From the NCBI GenBank assembly GCA_947626575.1, contig CANQSR010000002.1, forward strand, positions 62,001 to 126,000: DNA of 64,000 nt. The letters are read 5' to 3'. The translations under genes were made by a program, and so were the position numbers. This document shows positions 9,589 to 19,444 of this stretch, piece by piece. Under the pieces are notes generated by a model, which had not been told where the DNA came from, made no database searches, and worked only from the letters and a program-made list of their open reading frames with translations. Every line of letters begins with the position of its first letter. Within the stretch, counting starts at the first letter, position 1. This stretch comes from an uncultured Clostridia bacterium. GTDB lineage: Bacteria; Bacillota; Clostridia; Christensenellales; Borkfalkiaceae.

Positions 9589-11091
9589 TTACTTCTTTCC
9601 GAACAATCTCTTTACGAAGGGCGGCAGATGCTTGCCGTCGGGATCGTAATCCGCATCCCCTTCCTCATCGGGCATGGGCTGTGCGGCGGGGGCGGGTTGG
9701 CGCGGATAGCCGTTCTGCGGCGCGGGCTGCCCATAGGGATTCTGCGGTTGGACGGGTTGTACGCCCTGCGGATACGCATTCTGCGGCCCTGCGGGCTGTC
9801 CGTAAGGATTCTGCGGCGCGGGTTGTGCATAGGGATCCTGCGGGCGCGCAGGCGGATATACGGGCTGGACGGGCTGTGCGGGGCGTTGGTAGACGGGCCG
9901 CTCCTGCGGACGGTCTGCGGGTTGCGGTTGCGGACGCACGACGTTTCCGTTGGGATCGGCATGGCCGTACAGCAGTTCCTGCGCATCGTGCGGGTCGATG
10001 GGCTGGCGCGGTTGCGGCAGCGGGCGGGCCTGCGGCTGGGGTTGCTGTTGGGGCGCGGGCCGTTCAAAATACTTTTCCGCCTCAGGGAAGCCCGTGGCGA
10101 TGACTGTGACCTCCACTTCGTCCTGTATATTGGGGTCGATGCACGCCCCCGGAATGATCATGGCGTTGAAATCCACGACGCCGTGGATGAGGTCCATGGC
10201 GGTCCCCACTTCGTCGAGCGTCAGATCCGACCCGCCGACGACGTTGACGATGATCCCCTTCGCGCCCTCGATGGTCGTTTCGAGCAACGGGCTGTTGACG
10301 GCCAGCTTGACGGCTTCGACGATGCGGTTCTCCCCCTTTGCAACGCCGACGCCCATGTGCGCAAGGCCTTTATCTTCGAGTACCGTGCGGACGTCGGCAA
10401 AATCGCAGTTGATAAGCCCCGGCGTGACGATGAGGTCGGCAATGCCGCGGATGCCTTGGCGGAGAACGTCGTCTGCAATGGCGAAGGCCTCGTTCATCGT
10501 GGCGCTCCTATCCACCACTTCACGGATCTTCTCGTTGGGAATGATGACGAGCGTATCCACATATTTGCGCAGTTCGCTGATGCCCTTCAAGGCGTTATCC
10601 ATCTTGCGGCGCCCTTCGAAGGCGAAGGGTTCGGTGACGACGGCAACGGTGAGGATATGCTTGTCCTGCGCGATCTTTGCGATGACGGGCGCGGCGCCGG
10701 TCCCCGTGCCGCCCCCCATGCCGGCCGTGATGAAGAGAAGATCCGTCCCGTCGATGGCGCGGGAAAGCTGGTCTTTGCTCTCTTCGGCGGCTTCGCGGCC
10801 CACTTCGGGGTCCGCTCCTGCGCCGAGGCCGCGCGTGCGCTTGACGCCGATCTGGATCTTGACGGGCGCCTGACTGCACAAGAGGACCTGCGCATCGGTG
10901 TTGACTGCGATGTATTCCGCGCTCGTAATGCGGGCGTCGATCATGCGGTTGACGGCGTTGTTGCCCGCGCCGCCCACGCCGATCACGCGGATCTTGGGGA
11001 TGCCGTTGGATACGATGTTATCGTTATAGTTCTGCTGCGGACGCAATTCTCTCGGTTCCCTATCGCCGAAAGATCTGTCTTCGTAATTCAT
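9589..11091 (-). CDS. ftsZ: Cell division GTPase FtsZ with long Pro/Gln-rich linker
   Basis: GVGGAGNNAVNRMID; GGGTGTGAAPVIA; C-terminal LPPFVKRLFGKK. Confidence 0.97.
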   Translation of the reverse strand: MNYEDRSFGDREPRELRPQQNYNDNIVSNGIPKIRVIGVGGAGNNAVNRMIDARITSAEYIAVNTDAQVLLCSQAPVKIQIGVKRTRGLGAGADPEVGREAAEESKDQLSRAIDGTDLLFITAGMGGGTGTGAAPVIAKIAQDKHILTVAVVTEPFAFEGRRKMDNALKGISELRKYVDTLVIIPNEKIREVVDRSATMNEAFAIADDVLRQGIRGIADLIVTPGLINCDFADVRTVLEDKGLAHMGVGVAKGENRIVEAVKLAVNSPLLETTIEGAKGIIVNVVGGSDLTLDEVGTAMDLIHGVVDFNAMIIPGACIDPNIQDEVEVTVIATGFPEAEKYFERPAPQQQPQPQARPLPQPRQPIDPHDAQELLYGHADPNGNVVRPQPQPADRPQERPVYQRPAQPVQPVYPPARPQDPYAQPAPQNPYGQPAGPQNAYPQGVQPVQPQNPYGQPAPQNGYPRQPAPAAQPMPDEEGDADYDPDGKHLPPFVKRLFGKK

Positions 11092-11093
11092 AA

Positions 11094-12242
11094 TTAACCT
11101 CCGAACGTGTTGAATAATCTGTACCGAAGCCCGCGTCTGCGGTTATCTTCGTATGCCATATCGACGAGCGCAACGCGCGAACTCATCGAAAGTTTGTTGT
11201 AATAAGGAAGTTTGGGCGCAAGCGGCTCGGCGACGCGGCTGATGCGGTTGGTGATGTGTTCGCGCGCCCCGCGGATATCCGCAAACCCCTCGCCCGTAAA
11301 ATAGAGCGGTTTGAAATCCAGCTCGCGGCCGGAACAATCTTCGAGAAAACCGGAGATGGCTTCGCAGACGGTATCCATCCCCTCCTTGACGGCTTCCGCG
11401 AGTTTGGCCGCGTCGATCTCATAGTGTTCGCCGCCGAACTCAAATTCCGTCGTCCCCCCGTCCTTGACATAGAGGTTGGCGCCGACGGCGAGCTGGGAGG
11501 CCGCTTCGTAAGAGAGGCCGAAGGCCTGCATGATGCTCCCGATGACGTGTACCTTCCCCACCCAGAACGTCTCCTGCGCCATCAACCCTCCGCCGAGAAC
11601 GACGCAGATGGTGGAGGAAAGGAAGCCGCAGTCGAGAAGGAGCGCGTATTCGTCGCGCGTCTCGGCCGGGATGAGATAGTTTGCCATTGCAAGCTGCGTT
11701 GGCAAATAGAAGAGCTCGATGCGCGCCTTCGCGAAGATGCTCTCCAACGTCTGCGTAAAATAATCACTGCAATAGAAGTAGGAGATGAGGCCGCTGAGCG
11801 AGGTCGCATGCAGGCCGATGGGATCCACCACGCGGCGGTTATCCGACGTAATGTAGATCATGCTCGTCGCACGGATAAAGCGGTATCCTTTGAGTTCGGC
11901 CTTGCCGCTCTCGAAGAGCGCATTGATCTCCCGCTCGGAGATCTTTCTCTTCCGCGGAAATCCGACGGTGCGCTCCTTGGGGATGACGCGGACAAACTCT
12001 CCCGGCACGCCCACATAGAGCGAACGGATCCGCTCGCCGATGGTCTTTTCCACCGCCGAAACAGCACGGAAGATGACGTCGGAAAGTTGGTCGGTATCAT
12101 AAAACTTCCCGTCCTCGTAGCCGTAATAGGATTCCGTATGGCTTGCGTTGAACACGAAGGTGTTGTTGACCCCCCGCGCTCCGACGATGACGGAGACCTC
12201 GGAGGAACGGATATCGAGTACCGCAACGCGACCGTGGTTCAT
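11094..12242 (-). CDS. ftsA: Divergent FtsA-like cell division ATPase
   Basis: RVAVLDIRSSEVSVIVGARG; VGVPGEFVRVIP; position immediately upstream of ftsZ. Confidence 0.75.
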   Translation of the reverse strand: MNHGRVAVLDIRSSEVSVIVGARGVNNTFVFNASHTESYYGYEDGKFYDTDQLSDVIFRAVSAVEKTIGERIRSLYVGVPGEFVRVIPKERTVGFPRKRKISEREINALFESGKAELKGYRFIRATSMIYITSDNRRVVDPIGLHATSLSGLISYFYCSDYFTQTLESIFAKARIELFYLPTQLAMANYLIPAETRDEYALLLDCGFLSSTICVVLGGGLMAQETFWVGKVHVIGSIMQAFGLSYEAASQLAVGANLYVKDGGTTEFEFGGEHYEIDAAKLAEAVKEGMDTVCEAISGFLEDCSGRELDFKPLYFTGEGFADIRGAREHITNRISRVAEPLAPKLPYYNKLSMSSRVALVDMAYEDNRRRGLRYRLFNTFGG

Positions 12243-12308
12243 CTGTATTTCTCCCGTAGGGCGGATTTTTCCGCATACCTATACGCGCGCACAACGCGTT
12301 TCTACAAT

Positions 12309-12337
12309 ATTATAACAAAAGAGGACAACCATGTCAA
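12309..12337 (-). promoter_or_regulatory. Promoter of ftsAZ
   Basis: Minus strand TTGACA-N17-TATAAT. Confidence 0.8.
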
Positions 12338-12368
12338 GGGAATGACTGTATTTTTTCATAAATATACG

Positions 12369-12394
12369 AAAAAGCGCCCCGCAGGGCGCTTTTG
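12369..12394 (-). terminator. Terminator after ftsQ
   Basis: AAAAGCGCCC-tgcg-GGGCGCTTTTT on the minus strand. Confidence 0.75.
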
Positions 12395-12404
12395 GGGAAA
12401 TTCG

Positions 12405-13190
12405 TTACAGCGCGCTGTTGCGCGTATAATCGGAATAGAGCTTTCCGTCGTTGCCGTCGAGGACGGTGATATACCCGAAGATGCGGTCCTCATCGCCGAG
12501 CGAGAGATACTGCTCCACGGCAAGCCGCGCCTTATCCGCCGCGAGCGAGGCGGGATTGCCGAGGTCGATCACGACCCCCTCCCGCGTATGGATGCGGAAG
12601 AAGTCGTTGCGGGCGTCCGAAGTCTTTCTGACGAGTTCGATGGAGACGATGTTGGCGCGCACTTCGCCGAGCCGTTCGCGGAAGGCCTCCGCCGCAAGGC
12701 GGACTTCCTCCGCATACGTCCCCTTGAAAACCGCAGGCTCGCCCGAACGCGTAAACGCAAAGCCCGTGAGGAGGATGTTGTCCCCGCCCGCGCGGTTTTC
12801 GCAAGTTTCGGCCGTGCGCAGGAAGACGCCGTTATCCGCATAGTCGGCGTAACCGCCTCCCTGTTCGGCGACGGAAAACGTCTCCTTTCGTTCCAGGATG
12901 CGCAGATATATGGTGGTGGGATACTGCTTTTCTATCTTTTCGAGATGGAAATACGGGTACTTTTCCACCGTGGAAGCGACCTCTTCGAGATCGAGAAAGG
13001 TGGTGCTTTTGCCGATATAGGCGTCCAGCTCCTCCCTGAGCGTTGCGGCCTCCTCTTTTCCCGCCTCCGAATAGGTGGAGAAATCGGTGCGCACGTGCGT
13101 CACCGTGAAAATGGTGTTGAGCGCCGCTGCCAAGATCGCAACGAGCAGGAAAAATGCAACGACCGTCGTGATGACCAATCTCTTTTTCAT
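12405..13190 (-). CDS. ftsQ: FtsQ/DivIB POTRA-domain division protein
   Basis: N-terminal TM, POTRA-like VEKYPYFHLEKIEKQYPTTIYLRILERKE, dcw context. Confidence 0.75.
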   Translation of the reverse strand: MKKRLVITTVVAFFLLVAILAAALNTIFTVTHVRTDFSTYSEAGKEEAATLREELDAYIGKSTTFLDLEEVASTVEKYPYFHLEKIEKQYPTTIYLRILERKETFSVAEQGGGYADYADNGVFLRTAETCENRAGGDNILLTGFAFTRSGEPAVFKGTYAEEVRLAAEAFRERLGEVRANIVSIELVRKTSDARNDFFRIHTREGVVIDLGNPASLAADKARLAVEQYLSLGDEDRIFGYITVLDGNDGKLYSDYTRNSAL

Positions 13191-13208
13191 GCGTATCTCC
13201 GTGATGCT

Positions 13209-14465
13209 TTACGCGCGTACGCGCCTGATATCCGCTCCGAGCGAACCTAACTTTTGTTCCAGATCCGCATAGCCGCGGTCAACATAGGAAAGTTCGTGGA
13301 CCTCGCTTGTTCCCTCCGCGCCCAACGCCGCAAGGACGAGCGCCGCCCCGCCGCGAAGGTCTCCGCACGAGACGACGGCCCCGTGGAGCCGCCCAACGCC
13401 CCGCACGACGGCGTTTCTGCCGCGCACTTCGATATCCGCGCCCATCTTGATGAGTTCGGGTACGTACTTATAGCGCGTCTCGAAGAGATTCTCCGCGATG
13501 ACGGCGACGCCCTCTGCCCCCGCGTTGAGCGCAGTCATCTGCGCTTGCAGGTCGGTCGGGAAGCCGGGGAAGGGCATGGTCTCGATCTTTCGGTTGCATT
13601 TCAGCCTTCCTCCGCTGGTGATTCTTATTTTATCATTTTTTGTATGGATTTTGCAACCGTTTTCGCGCAATTTATGTAAAAGTAATCCGAGGGTATCTCC
13701 TCCCACGCCCCGCACCTCCACTTCGCCCCCGCAAATGGCGCAGGCGATGAGGTAGCTCCCCGCTTCGATGCGGTCCTTTACGGGCGTATAGGAGGCGCCG
13801 TGCAACGGCCGCCCTCCCCCGATGCGGATGACGTCCGTCCCCGCCCCGCTCACGTCGGCGCCCATCGCGTTGAGGAAATTTTGAAGATCGACGATCTCCG
13901 GCTCTTTGGCCGCACCGCCGACCACCGTCGTTCCCTCCGCCCCCACCGCCGCAAGCAAAATGTTCTCCGTCGCCCCCACGCTCGGAAAGTCGAGCGCGAT
14001 CTCGGCGCCTTTCAGCTTTTCGCATTCACAGGTGATGTATCCCTCCCGCTCGCGGATCCTGACGCCAAGCCGTTTGAGCGCATTGAGATGCAGGTCGATG
14101 GGTCTGAGGCCGATATCGCATCCTCCGGGGTAGGCGCAGGCGGCGCGGTGGAAGCGCGCGAGCAGGGAGCCGAGCATGAACACGGACGAGCGCAATTCCC
14201 GCGTGAGCGTGGGCGGGATGCTGTGGTTGCTCGCGTTCGCGCTGTCGATGCGGACGTTTCCGTCCGCCATCGTCACCTCCGCCCCGATCTCTTTCAAAAT
14301 TTCCGCCATGCACGCCACGTCGGAGATATCGGGGACTTCGCGGATGACAACGGGGTCCCCCGTCAAAACCGATGCGGCAAGAAGCGGAAGAACGGAATTC
14401 TTCGCAGATTGTGCGCAGATACTCCCTTCCAGCCGCTTCCCGCCGCATATGATGAATTTATCCAT
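13209..14465 (-). CDS. murA: UDP-N-acetylglucosamine 1-carboxyvinyltransferase
   Basis: MDKFIICGGKRLEGSICAQSAKNSVLPLLAASVL; PGFPTDLQAQM. Confidence 0.95.
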   Translation of the reverse strand: MDKFIICGGKRLEGSICAQSAKNSVLPLLAASVLTGDPVVIREVPDISDVACMAEILKEIGAEVTMADGNVRIDSANASNHSIPPTLTRELRSSVFMLGSLLARFHRAACAYPGGCDIGLRPIDLHLNALKRLGVRIREREGYITCECEKLKGAEIALDFPSVGATENILLAAVGAEGTTVVGGAAKEPEIVDLQNFLNAMGADVSGAGTDVIRIGGGRPLHGASYTPVKDRIEAGSYLIACAICGGEVEVRGVGGDTLGLLLHKLRENGCKIHTKNDKIRITSGGRLKCNRKIETMPFPGFPTDLQAQMTALNAGAEGVAVIAENLFETRYKYVPELIKMGADIEVRGRNAVVRGVGRLHGAVVSCGDLRGGAALVLAALGAEGTSEVHELSYVDRGYADLEQKLGSLGADIRRVRA

Positions 14466-14516
14466 AGGATTCTCCTCTCGTAAACACGGCAAAGCCCGAT
14501 GGAACGGGCTTGCGCG

Positions 14517-15653
14517 TCATTTGGTATATCCTATGAATTTTTTACGTTCGTTGTGTCTCGATACATTGTAGACAAGCCCCATCCCCGCCATCGTGACGAT
14601 GAGCGACGTGTTCCCCGCCGAGACGAGCGGGAGCGGAAGCCCCGTCGGCGGGATACAACCGCTGACGACGAGCGCATTGAGCGAGGCCTGCACGGCAAAG
14701 GCGAGCGTGATGCCCGCCGCGAGCATGTAGCCGTAAAAGTTATCGCAGCGGTTGGCGATGCGGAAGCCCCTCCACACGATGAACCCAATGAGTACAAAGA
14801 GCAGCAATACGCCGATGAATCCCGTCTCCTCCGCAATCACCGAGAGGATGAAATCGCTCTCCGAAAAGGGCAAAAAGCGGTATTTCTGGCGGGAACGGAA
14901 GAGGCCCGTGCCGAACAGCCTTCCGTTTGCGAGCGCATAGAGCGATTGGATGAGCTGATACCCCTCTTCCTTGGGCGACGCCCACGGGTCCACAAAGGCA
15001 GAAAGGCGTTGCAGGCGGTACGGCTCCATCACGATGAGGACGGGTACGAGCAGGAGCGCGGGAACGCAGACCGCCGCAAGCGCCTTCTTGGAGACGCCGC
15101 CGAGAAAGATCATGCCGATCATGAGCGCGCCCACGCACATCGTCACGGACATGTTCGGTTCGAGCATGATGAGGATGCAGATGGCGGCGCCCGCGCCGAG
15201 GACGGGCAAAACGCCGAGGAAGCTCCGCATCCGCGCGGGATCTTTTGCAAAATACCACGCCGTAAAGAGAACGAAACCGTATTTTGCAAGCTCGGAGGGC
15301 TGGATGGTCACGGGTCCCAGCCCGATCCAACGCGTCGCGCCGTAATTGGTGCGCCCCACGCCGGGAATAAATACGAGGGCGAGCAGGACGAGGGAGACAA
15401 GCAGCGCGGGGAGGCCGAGCTTTTTGAGTTTACGGTAATCCAAGAAGGCGATGCCCGCCATGGCGGCAAGCCCCAAAATAAACCCGACGAGCTGTTTCTT
15501 GAAGAAATACAGGCTGTCTCCATACTGCACTTCGGCGTTATAACAGCTCGCCGAGTACACGGCGACGACGCCGAACCCCGCAAGCAAGATGACGGCGCCG
15601 AGAAACAGCAGGTCTCCCCTTCCGCGGCCGTCCTGCTTATTCGTCCTCCGCAT
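14517..15653 (-). CDS. ftsW: Lipid II polymerase FtsW (SEDS family)
   Basis: Multi-TM; IQPSELAKYGFVLFTAWYFAK; GLPLPLVSAGNTSL. Confidence 0.93.
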   Translation of the reverse strand: MRRTNKQDGRGRGDLLFLGAVILLAGFGVVAVYSASCYNAEVQYGDSLYFFKKQLVGFILGLAAMAGIAFLDYRKLKKLGLPALLVSLVLLALVFIPGVGRTNYGATRWIGLGPVTIQPSELAKYGFVLFTAWYFAKDPARMRSFLGVLPVLGAGAAICILIMLEPNMSVTMCVGALMIGMIFLGGVSKKALAAVCVPALLLVPVLIVMEPYRLQRLSAFVDPWASPKEEGYQLIQSLYALANGRLFGTGLFRSRQKYRFLPFSESDFILSVIAEETGFIGVLLLFVLIGFIVWRGFRIANRCDNFYGYMLAAGITLAFAVQASLNALVVSGCIPPTGLPLPLVSAGNTSLIVTMAGMGLVYNVSRHNERKKFIGYTK

Positions 15654-17046
15654 CCCTCTCCTCTTGCGGCGCCTCACCGGCGGCGGGCGCAGGCCCATAC
15701 TCCTCGGTCAGCGTTTGGAAGAGCTGGATGAAGCGGTCGCCCCGCTCCTCGTAACTCTTAAAGGCGTCGAAACTCGCCGAGGCGGGCGAGAGCAAAACGT
15801 TTTGCCCCGCCTTCGCGGTGAGAAAGGCGATGCGCACGGCGAGATCGAACGGGCGGACGAGCGTCACGTTGGTATATCCGCGTTTGAGGGCGGCATTCAG
15901 GATGCGCAGCGCATTTTCCCCATAGATGACGGTATGTACGACGCCGGACTTTGCGATCTCATCGAAGAGCGGCTCATAAGCATAGCCCTTATCCTTGCCG
16001 CCGACGAGCAGAACGCTCTCCCCGCGCACGCTTGCAATGGCCTTGACCGTCGAATCGACGTTGGTCGCCTTGGAATCGTCGATAAAGGTGACGCCGCACA
16101 GCTCGCCCACCTTGCGGATGCGGTGCTTGACGCCGCGGAACTTTTTGAGTCCGCGCTCGATGGCCTCGTTGGAGATGCCGAACAGTTTGGCGGCGCAGAC
16201 GGCGGCGAGCGCATTCATGCGGTTGTGGTCGCCGTCCACGGGGAGCGCCTCTTCGGGGCACACCTTTTCCCCCTTGTAACAGAAATACCCGTCGGCGCAG
16301 TATCCCCCGTCCACGCGCTCGTTCAGCGAAAACCACACGACGGCCGCCTTGGTCTTTTCGGCGAAGGCGCGCACGGTCGGGTCGTCGTAATTGAGGACGG
16401 CAAACTCGCTCTCCGTGCAATTGCGCAGGATGCGCGATTTCAGATAGACGTAATTTTCAAACGTATAGTGGCGGTTCAGGTGGTCCTCGGTGATGTTGAG
16501 GACGACCGCAACGTGCGGGCGGAGCGAAGTGAGCGTTTCGAGCTGGAAGGAGGAGATCTCCGCGACGGCGACGCCGTCCTCTCCGAGTTCGGAAAGGCAG
16601 TCCGTCATGGGTCTTCCCACGTTCCCGCAGGCAATGGCATTCTTGCCCGCCTCTTTCAGAATTCCCTCGGCCATGGTGACGGTCGTCGTCTTGCCGTTGG
16701 TCCCCGTGACGGCGATGAGCGGACAGCGGATGGCGAGCGCGGCAAGTTCGGTCTCTCCCAAAATGCGCTTCCCCGCCCTGCGGAAGGCGACGGGAAGCGG
16801 ATGGTCCACGGGGATGCCCGGACTCAGCACGAGGACATCCGCAAACGCCGCCTTGTTTTCGAGTTCCTCCTTTTTGACTGCATTGCAGCCGATCTCCTCC
16901 AAACTTCTGACCGCCTTTTGTACGTTTTCATCCTCCACGTCGTCGTAGAGATAGACCGTTGCACCCTTTGCGCGCAGATACTGCGCGCTCGCGATCCCGG
17001 AGCGGGAGATGCCCGCTACAAGGAATGACTGCCGTTCGAATAACAT
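15637..17046 (-). CDS. murD: UDP-N-acetylmuramoylalanine-D-glutamate ligase
   Basis: GTNGKTTTVTM; GVKHRIRKVGELCGVTFIDDSKATN. Confidence 0.95.
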   Translation of the reverse strand: MLFERQSFLVAGISRSGIASAQYLRAKGATVYLYDDVEDENVQKAVRSLEEIGCNAVKKEELENKAAFADVLVLSPGIPVDHPLPVAFRRAGKRILGETELAALAIRCPLIAVTGTNGKTTTVTMAEGILKEAGKNAIACGNVGRPMTDCLSELGEDGVAVAEISSFQLETLTSLRPHVAVVLNITEDHLNRHYTFENYVYLKSRILRNCTESEFAVLNYDDPTVRAFAEKTKAAVVWFSLNERVDGGYCADGYFCYKGEKVCPEEALPVDGDHNRMNALAAVCAAKLFGISNEAIERGLKKFRGVKHRIRKVGELCGVTFIDDSKATNVDSTVKAIASVRGESVLLVGGKDKGYAYEPLFDEIAKSGVVHTVIYGENALRILNAALKRGYTNVTLVRPFDLAVRIAFLTAKAGQNVLLSPASASFDAFKSYEERGDRFIQLFQTLTEEYGPAPAAGEAPQEERDAEDE

Positions 17047-17067
17047 AGCGCCTCCGAGGAAAAGTTT

Positions 17068-18018
17068 TCAGACAAAGGGCAGAAACAGCGTCGCCCCCGC
17101 CACCGCCGTCAGGGCGGCGTACGTATAGGCGATCTTGGCCTCGGAGTACCCCTTCTCCTGAAAGTGATGGTGAATGGGCGCCATGAGGAAGATGCGTTTG
17201 CCTGTCCTTTTATAATATATTACTTGCAGAATGACGGATATGCTCGAAAGTACAAACGCACCGCCCAAAACGGGAATGACGAGCGCGTTGCCCGAAAAGA
17301 GCGCGATGCTCGCCGCAAACCCGCCGAGCGAGAGCGAACCCGTATCCCCCATGAACACGCTTGCGCGGTTGGTATTGAAGATGAGATAGCCGAGAAGCGC
17401 GCCCGCGAGCGCAAACGCGAGAAGGGAGAGGTCTCCGCTCCCCGCCTGCATGAAAACGAGCGCGCCGAGAAAGAGGAAAAACACGGCGGAAACAGACCCC
17501 GCGAGGCCGTCGAGGCCGTCGGTCAGGTTGACGCCGTTGACCGTCGCAACGAATACGAACACGCCGAGCGGGAGCATCCACCAACCGATATCCAAGGCAT
17601 AGCCCGTGTAAGGGATCCTGAGGACGGTAAGCCCTTCCGCACAGCAATAAATGCCCGCGATGAGCGCCACCGCAAGCTGGAAAATAATTTTTTGGTAAGG
17701 CCGCAGACCGAGGTTATCCCCTCTGCGCTTTTTGAGCATGTCGTCGAGAAACCCCACGAGCAGATATCCGATCCCGACGGCAAGGGCGACGAAGAAGGGC
17801 TTGTCCCCCCGAAGGCAGAAGGCGAGCGCCGCGATGCAGGCGGCCGAGATAAAGGCAAGGCCGCCCATCGTGGGCGTCCCGCTCTTATTTGCATGCTCCT
17901 TGACGTAGTGCAGGATGTTCTGCCCCGCCCCCAATTTCCTGAGAAGCGGGATGGCGGCCGCACACAGGGGAACGGAGAGGGCGAAGGCCAAAAGCGTCAC
18001 CCATAGAATTTCACGCAT
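17068..18018 (-). CDS. mraY: Phospho-N-acetylmuramoyl-pentapeptide transferase
   Basis: NKSGTPTMGGLAFI; NLTDGLDGLAGSV; APIHHHFQEKGYSEAKI. Confidence 0.97.
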   Translation of the reverse strand: MREILWVTLLAFALSVPLCAAAIPLLRKLGAGQNILHYVKEHANKSGTPTMGGLAFISAACIAALAFCLRGDKPFFVALAVGIGYLLVGFLDDMLKKRRGDNLGLRPYQKIIFQLAVALIAGIYCCAEGLTVLRIPYTGYALDIGWWMLPLGVFVFVATVNGVNLTDGLDGLAGSVSAVFFLFLGALVFMQAGSGDLSLLAFALAGALLGYLIFNTNRASVFMGDTGSLSLGGFAASIALFSGNALVIPVLGGAFVLSSISVILQVIYYKRTGKRIFLMAPIHHHFQEKGYSEAKIAYTYAALTAVAGATLFLPFV

Positions 18019-19444
18019 CGCGCTCCTCCAAGATGTTCTTAACGATAGTTTTGTCGTTGTAGGAGTACTTGATACCCATGATCTCCTGCTCCGTCTCTCC
18101 CCCCTTTCCCGCGATGAGCAGGATATCTCCCTCTTTGAGAAGGCCGACGGCATAGCGCGTGGCCTCTTCTCGCTCCTCGATGGCCACATAGTTTTCCGTA
18201 AGCGGGCGCATGCCCTCCTCGATCTCGGAGAGAATGGCGGCGGGGTCCTCGAAACGCGGGTTATCCGAAGTGAGTACGGTGAAATCGGCATAGCGCGCGG
18301 CGGCCGCTCCCATCAGCGGACGCTTTTCCCTGTCGCGGTTGCCGCCGCACCCGAAGAGCAGGATGAGCCGCCCCTTGCAGTACGGGCGCAGCGCCGCAAG
18401 CGACTTTTGGATGCCGTCCGGCGTATGGGCGAAATCCACAAAGACGGGCGCGCCGTTCCGTTCGCCGACGCGCTCCAAACGCCCGTCCACGCGGACGCGG
18501 GAAAACCCTTCCGCGATCTCGCCGCACGGAACGCCTAACCTGTGTGCGCACGCCGCCGCGGCGAGTGCGTTGGAGACGTTGTGCCTTCCCGCCATGGGCA
18601 AAAACACTTCGGCGAGGTCATCTTCGAGATTGAGGAGCATCCGCGTACCCTCGATGCTCTCCTCCTCGATGATGGCAAAACAGTCTGCGGGATATTCGAT
18701 GCCGTACGTCGTCTGCGGCGTCACTTCGAGGGCGCGGGAAAATTCGTCGTCCGCATTGAGGATGGCCTCGCGGCAATGGGAGGCAGTGAACAGCAGTTTT
18801 TTGGCGGCGCCGTACGTCTGCATATCCCCGAAGAAATCGAGGTGGTCCTGCGTGAAGTTGGTAAAGACGGCCGCGTCATAGCAGATGGGTGCGACCTTTT
18901 TAAGTGCGAGCGCGTGCGCGGAAACTTCCATCGCAACAATGCGCGTCCCCGCCCTCTTCATATCCGAAAGCAGGGAAAAGAGCGCCACGGGATCGGGGGT
19001 CGTGAGTGCGGGCGGGACGTCCGTCGCCCCGTATTTTGCCCCCAATGTCCCGATGCGGCCGCAGGCCTTCCCTGCCGCCGTAAAGATCTCGTACAGCATA
19101 TGCGTGACCGTCGTCTTGCCGTTGGTCCCCGTAACGCCGATGAGGGTGAGATCGCGTTCGGGATGGCCGTAAAAGGCGGCGGCGGCACGCGCCATCGCCT
19201 CCCGCGCATCCGGGACGATGAGCTGCGGGATGGAGACGCCCGTATCGTGTTCGCTCAGGACGGCGGCGGCCCCGCGCTCTTCCGCCTCGGCGGCGAACAG
19301 GTGGGAATCGGCATGCGTTCCCCGCATACAGAAAAACAGATCCCCCTCCCCCGCCACGCGGCTGTCCGTTGCAAGCGATCTGATCTCCGCGTCTCCCTTT
19401 AACACGGCGCCCGCCAGCTCGCGGGAAAGTTCGGATAATTTCAT
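18011..19444 (-). CDS. murE: UDP-N-acetylmuramyl-tripeptide synthetase
   Basis: GVTGTNGKTTVTHML; DFAHTPDGIQKSL; TSDNPRFEDPAAI. Confidence 0.95.
   Translation of the reverse strand: MKLSELSRELAGAVLKGDAEIRSLATDSRVAGEGDLFFCMRGTHADSHLFAAEAEERGAAAVLSEHDTGVSIPQLIVPDAREAMARAAAAFYGHPERDLTLIGVTGTNGKTTVTHMLYEIFTAAGKACGRIGTLGAKYGATDVPPALTTPDPVALFSLLSDMKRAGTRIVAMEVSAHALALKKVAPICYDAAVFTNFTQDHLDFFGDMQTYGAAKKLLFTASHCREAILNADDEFSRALEVTPQTTYGIEYPADCFAIIEEESIEGTRMLLNLEDDLAEVFLPMAGRHNVSNALAAAACAHRLGVPCGEIAEGFSRVRVDGRLERVGERNGAPVFVDFAHTPDGIQKSLAALRPYCKGRLILLFGCGGNRDREKRPLMGAAAARYADFTVLTSDNPRFEDPAAILSEIEEGMRPLTENYVAIEEREEATRYAVGLLKEGDILLIAGKGGETEQEIMGIKYSYNDKTIVKNILEERDA

Noticed and set aside
11256-13250. 664-aa plus-strand ORF
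   Set aside because: Antisense to ftsA and ftsQ; codon-bias artefact.
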